From an uncultured Gemmiger sp. (GTDB lineage: Bacteria; Bacillota; Clostridia; Oscillospirales; Ruminococcaceae): a DNA stretch of 6,453 bases. Position numbers and translations under genes: made by a program. Below, piece by piece: positions 1 through 4,014 of the stretch. The DNA is taken from NCBI GenBank assembly GCA_944382805.1, contig CALWNS010000173.1, positions 1 through 6,453 on the forward strand. Reading direction: 5' to 3'. Below the pieces are notes generated by a model. It saw nothing but the letters and a program-made list of their open reading frames with translations. It was not told the origin of the DNA and made no database searches. How positions within the stretch are numbered: the stretch's first letter is position 1; every line of letters begins with the position of its first letter.

Positions 1-62
1 AAATGAGTACAAAATAACAAAACTAGCGGGCGTACGCAGCCTGATTTTGTCCAATTTATAAA
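1..62. other. AT-rich left flank, no confident gene
   Basis: By count this stretch is about 35% G+C, far below the coding DNA that follows, so it looks intergenic. One frame (from base 2) stays open until a TAA at 59-61 and could be the last 19 codons of a gene that starts outside the window, but the fragment matches no family I recognise and its composition argues against coding. It holds an 8-bp palindrome GCGTACGC (30-37) and the motif TTGTCCAA (47-54). A TATAAA at 57-62 resembles a -10 box, but its best -35 partner (TACGCA, 33-38, 18-bp spacer) is weak, so no promoter is called. Confidence 0.5.
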
Positions 63-81
63 GGCCGCCCGGCGGGCGGCC
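63..81. repeat. Perfect GC inverted repeat upstream of phoH
   Basis: The arms GGCCGCCC and GGGCGGCC are perfectly complementary over 8 bp with a 3-nt GGC loop. On the + strand no T-run follows, so it is not a canonical terminator in the direction of phoH. Read on the - strand the stem is followed by TTTATAAATT, a passable U-rich tail. It could be the remains of an upstream gene's terminator, a 5'-leader structure, or an operator. The same 12-base core (CCGCCCGGCGGG) recurs at 3047-3058. Confidence 0.55.
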
Positions 82-85
82 ATGC

Positions 86-91
86 AGGGGG
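86..91 (+). promoter_or_regulatory. Ribosome binding site deciding the phoH start
   Basis: AGGGGG lies 8 nt before the TTG at 100-102, which is ideal spacing. The only upstream in-frame ATG (82-84) directly abuts the 3' arm of the hairpin at 63-81, so its own leader would be sequestered. This favours the TTG as the translation start. Confidence 0.6.
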
Positions 92-99
92 AAGAACAT

Positions 100-1065
100 T
101 TGGCGTTACGGTCGGTGGAACTGGACAGCATCGAACTGGCGGCGGCCATTTTTGGCAACGGCGACCAGAATGTGCGTGTGTTGGAGCAGGAATTCGGGGT
201 CACGGCGGTGTGCCGCGGTTCCACCCTCAAGTTTTCCGGCACGGAGGAGGGCGTCGCCGCTGCCGTACACGCCGTGCAGGGCATGATCACCCTGATGGAA
301 AACCACACCCCGCTCGACGAGCAGACCGTGCGTTACTGCATCAGCCTGGCGCGCGAAGGCGAAGAAAAGCGCCTGCGCGAACTGACCGATGATTTCGTGG
401 CCGTCACGGCCAAGGGCCGCCCCATCCACCCCAAGACCCTGGGCCAAAAAGAGTACCTGGCCGCCATCCGCAACAACGCCATCACCTTTGGCGTGGGGCC
501 GGCTGGCACCGGCAAGACCTACCTGGCCGTGGCCATGGCGGTCAAAGCGTTCAAGGCCAAACAGGTCGACCGCATCATCCTGACACGGCCGGCCGTGGAA
601 GCGGGCGAAAAGCTGGGCTTTTTGCCCGGCGACCTGCAAAACAAAGTCGACCCGTACCTGCGCCCGCTGTACGACAGCCTGTTCGACCTGCTGGGGGCGG
701 AAGCGTTCGCCCGCCTGCAGGAAAAGCAGGCCATCGAGGTCGCCCCGCTGGCCTATATGCGCGGGCGCACGCTGGACGATGCGTTCATCATCCTGGACGA
801 GGCGCAGAACACCACGCCCGAACAGATGAAGATGTTCTTGACCCGTATGGGCGCCAACAGCAAGGTGGTCGTCACCGGCGATGTGACCCAGATCGACCTG
901 CCGGACAAAAGCCGCAGCGGCCTGGTGGACGCGCTGCGGGTGCTGCGCGGCATCCAGGGCATCGCCCAGGTGCAGCTGAGCGAAAAGGACGTGGTGCGGC
1001 ACCGTTTGGTGCAGCAGATCGTCAAAGCGTATGAAAGGGCGGCGGGCGCAGCGTCCCGCCGCTGA
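100..1065 (+). CDS. phoH: PhoH family ATPase (PhoH/YbeZ type)
   Basis: Cytoplasmic P-loop ATPase of the PhoH/YbeZ family, linked to RNA metabolism; its exact substrate is not established, but members are regularly encoded beside YbeY, as here. Counting from the TTG start gives 321 aa, the usual family size. Residues 1 to about 110 form the N-terminal region found in bacterial PhoH. The ATPase domain has Walker A GPAGTGKT (133-140), Walker B FIILDEAQN (229-237), a GDVTQIDLP sensor-like segment (260-268) and a C-terminal DVVRHRLV segment (297-304) with likely arginine-finger residues. TTG at 100 is preferred because AGGGGG precedes it by 8 nt; an ATG at 82 would add six residues but adjoins a strong hairpin. 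The third codon is the rare TTA. ybeY follows after 36 nt and probably shares the transcript. Family assignment is certain; the start is less so. Confidence 0.96.
   Translation: MALRSVELDSIELAAAIFGNGDQNVRVLEQEFGVTAVCRGSTLKFSGTEEGVAAAVHAVQGMITLMENHTPLDEQTVRYCISLAREGEEKRLRELTDDFVAVTAKGRPIHPKTLGQKEYLAAIRNNAITFGVGPAGTGKTYLAVAMAVKAFKAKQVDRIILTRPAVEAGEKLGFLPGDLQNKVDPYLRPLYDSLFDLLGAEAFARLQEKQAIEVAPLAYMRGRTLDDAFIILDEAQNTTPEQMKMFLTRMGANSKVVVTGDVTQIDLPDKSRSGLVDALRVLRGIQGIAQVQLSEKDVVRHRLVQQIVKAYERAAGAASRR
1039..1062 (+). repeat. Hairpin at the 3' end of phoH
   Basis: The arms GCGGCGGG (1039-1046) and CCCGCCGC (1055-1062) are perfectly complementary around an 8-nt loop and end immediately before the phoH TGA. 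No T-run follows, so termination is unlikely. It could act as an mRNA processing or stability element between phoH and ybeY, or it may be chance in GC-rich coding DNA. Confidence 0.35.
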
Positions 1066-1101
1066 GATAGAGCGAAAAACCACAAAGGGGGTCCGTTCCT
1101 A

Positions 1102-1611
1102 ATGTCCAACAAAGTCCTCATCAGCAACGAGCAGAACGCCGTCAAGGTGCCGTCCGGTTTGCGCATCCTGATCCGGCGCAGCTGCAATGCGGTGCTGAAC
1201 TTTGAAAAGTTCGAAGGCCCGGCCGAGATCAGCGTGATTTTTGTTGACAATGCGCGCATCCGCGAACTGAACAAACAGTATCGCAACAAAGATACCGCCA
1301 CCGACGTGCTCAGCTTCCCGCTGGGGGAAAACGGGCAGTATGATATCGATGAGGACAACGGCTGCAAGCTGCTGGGCGATATCGTCATCTCGATGGAACG
1401 CGCCATGGAACAGGCCGAGCTGTACGGTCACACCCTCCAGCGCGAAGTCGCTTACCTGACCGTCCATTCCATGCTGCACCTGCTGGGCTACGACCATGAG
1501 GCCAGCGGCCTGGAGGCTGTCCGTATGCGCGAAAAAGAGGAGGCCGTGCTCACCCAGCTGGGCCTGCCGCGCACCGTTTCCTACACCAGCGACGAGATCC
1601 TGTACGAATGA
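1102..1611 (+). CDS. ybeY: Endoribonuclease / rRNA maturation factor YbeY
   Basis: YbeY (UPF0054) is a cytoplasmic zinc metalloprotein needed for rRNA processing, in particular 16S 3'-end maturation, and for 70S quality control. The 169-aa product carries the family's zinc signature H-x3-H-x5-H: H122, H126 and H132 in the segment HSMLHLLGYDH. The upstream conserved block RELNKQYRNKDTATDVLSFP (54-73) and the LGDIVIS strand (91-97) are also intact. Length is normal for Gram-positive members, with a tail of about 20 residues after the helix that follows the zinc site. ATG at 1102 is preceded by AAAGGGGG ending 10 nt upstream. Its stop overlaps the dgkA start (ATGA), so the two are translationally coupled. 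The common Firmicute neighbour pgpH/yqfF (7TM-HD phosphohydrolase) is absent between phoH and ybeY. Confidence 0.98.
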   Translation: MSNKVLISNEQNAVKVPSGLRILIRRSCNAVLNFEKFEGPAEISVIFVDNARIRELNKQYRNKDTATDVLSFPLGENGQYDIDEDNGCKLLGDIVISMERAMEQAELYGHTLQREVAYLTVHSMLHLLGYDHEASGLEAVRMREKEEAVLTQLGLPRTVSYTSDEILYE

Positions 1612-2108
1612 AGATACGTTCCGATCTGGCCCGTTTCGGCCGCGGTTTTGTCTATGCCTGGAACGGCATCCGCGCGGCCGTATGGGAGGAAAGAAACTTC
1701 CGCTTCCACCTGTGCGCTTCTTTTTATGCCTATGCAGCGGCGTACCTCGCCGGTTTGGACCGGACCGGGGTGGCGCTGCTTTCGTTGTGCGTTTTTTCGG
1801 TCATCGCCATGGAGCTGATGAACTCCGCGGTGGAGCGCGCGGTGGATAAACCCGATACCACCCACTGGTGGAGCGCCGGCGCCGCCAAGGATATGGCCGC
1901 CGGCGCGGTCATGTTCACGGCCATCGGCGCGGTGTGCGTGGGCGTATGCCTGTTCGGCAACGCGGCGGCGCTCACGGCCATCTGGCGCGGGGTCACGGCC
2001 GGGCCGCTCACGGTCGCGCTGTGGCTGGCTTCGCTGGCGGCGGCATACTGGTTCACCTTCCGTTTTGGCCGCAAAAAAGACAAAGAGGAGACGCACGATG
2101 CCCCATAA
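1608..2108 (+). CDS. dgkA: Undecaprenol / diacylglycerol kinase (DgkA family)
   Basis: Small integral-membrane lipid kinase. In Gram-positive bacteria this family mainly phosphorylates undecaprenol to regenerate the lipid carrier for wall polymers, whereas the proteobacterial enzyme prefers diacylglycerol; the Gram-positive role is inferred from context. The signature segment ELMNSAVERAVD (69-80) holds the conserved Glu, Asn and Asp, followed by AKDMAAGAV (93-101). The amphipathic N-terminus with ERNFRFHL (28-35) is typical. Hydrophobic segments lie at about 36-50, 53-70 and 96-117. At 166 aa it is longer than the usual 120-130 aa: residues after about 118 form an extension with a probable fourth membrane segment (133-150) and a basic/acidic tail. 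The ATG overlaps the ybeY stop by 4 nt, and the end overlaps era by 11 nt. Confidence 0.95.
   Translation: MKIRSDLARFGRGFVYAWNGIRAAVWEERNFRFHLCASFYAYAAAYLAGLDRTGVALLSLCVFSVIAMELMNSAVERAVDKPDTTHWWSAGAAKDMAAGAVMFTAIGAVCVGVCLFGNAAALTAIWRGVTAGPLTVALWLASLAAAYWFTFRFGRKKDKEETHDAP
2085..2090 (+). promoter_or_regulatory. Ribosome binding site deciding the era start
   Basis: GAGGAG sits 7 nt before the ATG at 2098, inside the last codons of dgkA. An upstream in-frame ATG at 2065 would add 11 mostly basic residues not expected in Era and has no comparable site, so 2098 is chosen. Confidence 0.8.
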
Positions 2109-3012
2109 CCCCGTAAACGAAAAAACCGCCAGCGTATTTGTGGCGCTGGTGGGGCGCCCCAATGTGGGCAAGTCCAGCCTGACCAACCGCCTGGTGGGCG
2201 AAAAGGTGGCCATCGTCACCCAGAAACCGCAGACTACCCGCAGCCGCATCACCGGTGTGCTCACCCGCGGCCCGCTGCAGTATGTCCTGCTGGACACCCC
2301 GGGCATCCACCCGCCGCGCAACAAGCTGGACGCGCGCATGACCCAGACCGCCGCCGCCAGCATCAAAGATGTGGACGTGACCGTCATGCTGTTCGAACCG
2401 TCCGGCGCGCTGAACGAGTCCGAACAAAAAATGGTCGAAGCGCTGCGCCACAGCGCCCCGGCGCTGGCCGTTATCAACAAAGTGGACCTGCTGCGCGATT
2501 TTGCCGCGCTGGAGGCCCGCCGCCGGGAGCTGGAGGCCCTGGGCGTGTTTGACGCGGTGCTGGCCGTTTCGGCCCAAGACGGCACCGGCTGCGAGGAACT
2601 GCTCGAAAAGCTGCGTGCCTACGCCGAACCCGGCCCGCACTATTTTGACGACGACGCCTTTACCGATATGCCGGAAAAAGAGCTGGCCGCCGAGCTGATC
2701 CGCGAAAAACTGCTGCTGTTCATGCGGGAAGAGATCCCCCACGGCGTGGCCGTCACGGTCGAAAGCTTTAAGGAACGCCAGGATAAGGACCTTGTCGATA
2801 TCTCGGCGGTCATCTGCTGTGAGCGGCAGAGCCACAAGGGCATAATCATCGGCAAGAACGGGCAGATGCTCAAAAAGATCGCCACCGCCGCGCGGCTGGA
2901 CTGCGAAGACCTGCTGGGCGTCCACATCAACCTGAAAATCTTCGTAAAAGTCATCGAGAACTGGCGCAACCGGGAAAAGCAGATCGACGACTTGGGCTTT
3001 TCCAAGCCCTGA
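2098..3012 (+). CDS. era: GTPase Era, 30S ribosome assembly factor
   Basis: Era is an essential GTPase that binds the 3' end of 16S rRNA during 30S maturation, in the cytoplasm and partly at the membrane. From the ATG at 2098 the protein is 304 aa, matching the family's roughly 300. All GTPase motifs are intact: G1 GRPNVGKS (19-26), G2 around TTRSR (46-50), G3 DTPG (66-69), G4 NKVD (127-130) and G5 SAQ (158-160). The C-terminal KH domain is complete, with IPHGVAVTVESF (213-224) and the RNA-binding loop KGIIIGKNG (247-255). The start is supported by GAGGAG with 7-nt spacing. It overlaps dgkA by 11 nt, so translation is probably coupled. The cytidine deaminase gene (cdd) found between dgkA and era in many Firmicutes is absent. 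A 107-nt gap with hairpins follows. Confidence 0.99.
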   Translation: MPHNPVNEKTASVFVALVGRPNVGKSSLTNRLVGEKVAIVTQKPQTTRSRITGVLTRGPLQYVLLDTPGIHPPRNKLDARMTQTAAASIKDVDVTVMLFEPSGALNESEQKMVEALRHSAPALAVINKVDLLRDFAALEARRRELEALGVFDAVLAVSAQDGTGCEELLEKLRAYAEPGPHYFDDDAFTDMPEKELAAELIREKLLLFMREEIPHGVAVTVESFKERQDKDLVDISAVICCERQSHKGIIIGKNGQMLKKIATAARLDCEDLLGVHINLKIFVKVIENWRNREKQIDDLGFSKP

Positions 3013-3015
3013 CGG

Positions 3016-3033
3016 CCGCGGGCTGCGCCGCGG
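3016..3033 (+). terminator. Possible weak terminator after era
   Basis: Arms CCGCGG (3016-3021) and CCGCGG (3028-3033) pair perfectly around a 6-nt loop, three bases after the era stop. The downstream sequence TTGGACAACTTTT has scattered T's rather than a clean run, so at best it would terminate partially. It may separate the era block from the yqzL-recO-mutS2 block. Confidence 0.3.
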
Positions 3034-3046
3034 TTGGACAACTTTT

Positions 3047-3061
3047 CCGCCCGGCGGGTGG
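3047..3061 (+). repeat. Second copy of the GC hairpin core
   Basis: CCGCCC (3047-3052) pairs with GGGTGG (3056-3061), one pair being G-T, around the loop GGC. Its first 12 bases are identical to 65-76 of the hairpin before phoH, with the same loop. It is preceded by TTTT and, slightly further upstream, by TTGGACAA (3034-3041). Confidence 0.45.
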
Positions 3062-3067
3062 TACAAT
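3059..3067 (+). promoter_or_regulatory. Candidate extended -10 promoter for yqzL-recO-mutS2
   Basis: TGGTACAAT contains the extended -10 TGn followed by TACAAT, one mismatch from the consensus TATAAT. No good -35 lies at 16-18 bp; the nearest, TTGGAC (3034-3039), is 22 bp away. Extended -10 promoters can work without a strong -35. It would place a start near 3074, about 45 nt before the yqzL-like ATG. This is prediction only. Confidence 0.35.
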
Positions 3068-3119
3068 ATCCCCAAAACAGGCGCCGCCGTGCGCCAAAAG
3101 GGGAGAGGGGTGCCGCCAT

Positions 3120-3323
3120 ATGCCACAGGGACCGACCGACCGCTGCACCGGCCAGTGGGCGCAGTTTGCCAAGACGGGCAGCGTATACGATTATCTGAAC
3201 TTCAAACAGCTGCAGGCACAGGACAAGGAGGCGGACGCCTATGCAGATCGCGACCAGCGGGCTGGTGCTGCGCACGGTGAAGCTGGGGGAGGCGGACCAG
3301 ATCCTGACGATCCTCACGCCTGA
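3120..3323 (+). CDS. yqzL: YqzL-like small protein overlapping recO
   Basis: A 67-aa open frame between era and recO, the position of the small conserved yqzL gene in Bacillus and relatives, whose function is unknown. Residues 13-30 carry the pattern I associate with that family: W13, F16, T19-G20, then YDYLNFKQL with Y25, L26, F28 and K29. ATG at 3120 follows GGGGAGAGGGG (3100-3110) at 9 nt. Family members are usually about 45-50 aa; here the frame runs 83 nt into recO in another phase, so residues from about 41 onward are dictated by DNA that also encodes the RecO N-terminus. This tail is rich in Gly, Ala and Asp and looks unstructured. The recO Shine-Dalgarno lies inside the gene, suggesting coupling. 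Identity rests on the short motif plus context, hence moderate confidence. Confidence 0.7.
   Translation: MPQGPTDRCTGQWAQFAKTGSVYDYLNFKQLQAQDKEADAYADRDQRAGAAHGEAGGGGPDPDDPHA
3225..3231 (+). promoter_or_regulatory. recO ribosome binding site inside yqzL
   Basis: AAGGAGG, nearly full complementarity to the 16S anti-Shine-Dalgarno, lies 9 nt before the recO ATG at 3241. It also encodes residues 36-37 (Lys-Glu) of the YqzL-like protein, so ribosomes translating yqzL pass over it. Confidence 0.85.
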
Positions 3324-3984
3324 CCGCGGGGTGATCTCGGCCTCCGCCCGCGGCAGCCTGCGGCTGAAAAGCAAGCTGTTCAGCGGCTGCGGCTTGTTTT
3401 GCTATTCGGAATTTACCCTTACCACCGGCCGCGCCAGCAATTTTGTCGATGCGGCCGAAGTGAAAAAAGCGTTCCACGGCCTGGGGCGCAGCGTGGAGGG
3501 CATGGCCCTGGCCGCCTACCTGGCCGAGGCGGCCGCCACGCTTTCGCCGGAACCGCCGGAAGCGGCGGCCGTTTTGCGCCTGGTGCTCAACTGCCTGTAT
3601 ATGATCAGCGAAAAACGGCGTCCGCTGCCGCTGCTCAAATCTATTTTTGAAATGCGCGCCATGAGCCTTTCGGGCTATATGCCGCGCATTTTGGCCTGTG
3701 ACGGCTGCGGCCGGTACGACGGCGGGGATTTTTACCTGGACCCCGCCGGCGGTACGCTGCTGTGCGCAAGCTGCGCCGAAAACGCCCGCCACGTGCCCAA
3801 CCTGGACCCCGGCGCGCTGTATGCGCTGCGCCATATCTGCCTGGCCGAGGACGCCAAGCTCTTCTCGTTCAACCTGAGCGAACAGAGCACCCGCCGCCTG
3901 GGCAAGGTGTGCGAGCAGTACTTTTTGGCCAACCTGGACCGCGGGCTGAAAAGCCTGGATTTCCTGCATACCGTGCTGCCGTAA
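3241..3984 (+). CDS. recO: DNA repair protein RecO
   Basis: RecO is the recombination mediator that, with RecR (and RecF), loads RecA onto SSB-coated single-stranded DNA and can anneal complementary strands. The 247-aa length is typical. The N-terminal OB fold starts with the characteristic TSGLVLRTVKLGEADQILTI (5-24), followed by RGSLRLKSKL (37-46). The helical C-terminal domain contains a four-cysteine zinc site, C153-x2-C156 and C175-x2-C178, as in many Firmicute RecO proteins. The start has AAGGAGG at 9 nt and reproduces the conserved family N-terminus, so the 83-nt overlap with the upstream yqzL-like frame is not a start-site error on the recO side. mutS2 begins 30 nt after the stop, so co-transcription is likely. 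Confidence 0.97.
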   Translation: MQIATSGLVLRTVKLGEADQILTILTPDRGVISASARGSLRLKSKLFSGCGLFCYSEFTLTTGRASNFVDAAEVKKAFHGLGRSVEGMALAAYLAEAAATLSPEPPEAAAVLRLVLNCLYMISEKRRPLPLLKSIFEMRAMSLSGYMPRILACDGCGRYDGGDFYLDPAGGTLLCASCAENARHVPNLDPGALYALRHICLAEDAKLFSFNLSEQSTRRLGKVCEQYFLANLDRGLKSLDFLHTVLP

Positions 3985-3994
3985 AAAAGACAAC

Positions 3995-4000
3995 AAGGAG
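3995..4000 (+). promoter_or_regulatory. mutS2 ribosome binding site with long spacing
   Basis: AAGGAG ends 14 nt before the mutS2 ATG at 4015, longer than the usual 5-10 nt, within a purine-rich linker. No closer Shine-Dalgarno is visible and the N-terminus from 4015 fits the family, so this is the likely site but possibly a modest one. Confidence 0.6.
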
Positions 4001-4014
4001 AAAGAAAACGACCC

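Noticed and set aside
106..1083. A 325-codon open frame on the - strand opposite phoH
   Set aside because: It is in register with the phoH codons and is the same high-G+C codon-bias shadow; it shows no family motif.
2065..2097. An upstream ATG extending Era by 11 residues
   Set aside because: The extension would lie inside dgkA, lacks a good Shine-Dalgarno and is not expected for Era; GAGGAG at 7 nt supports 2098.
1581..2585. Long - strand frames opposite dgkA and era
   Set aside because: They overlap well-supported conserved genes almost completely, have no recognisable domains and are rich in Arg/Ser/Ala as expected for GC-rich shadows.
3089..3280. A 63-codon + strand frame between era and recO, alternative to the yqzL-like one
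   Set aside because: It shows no resemblance to known proteins and competes with the frame at 3120, which carries the YqzL-like motif and a better-placed ribosome binding site.
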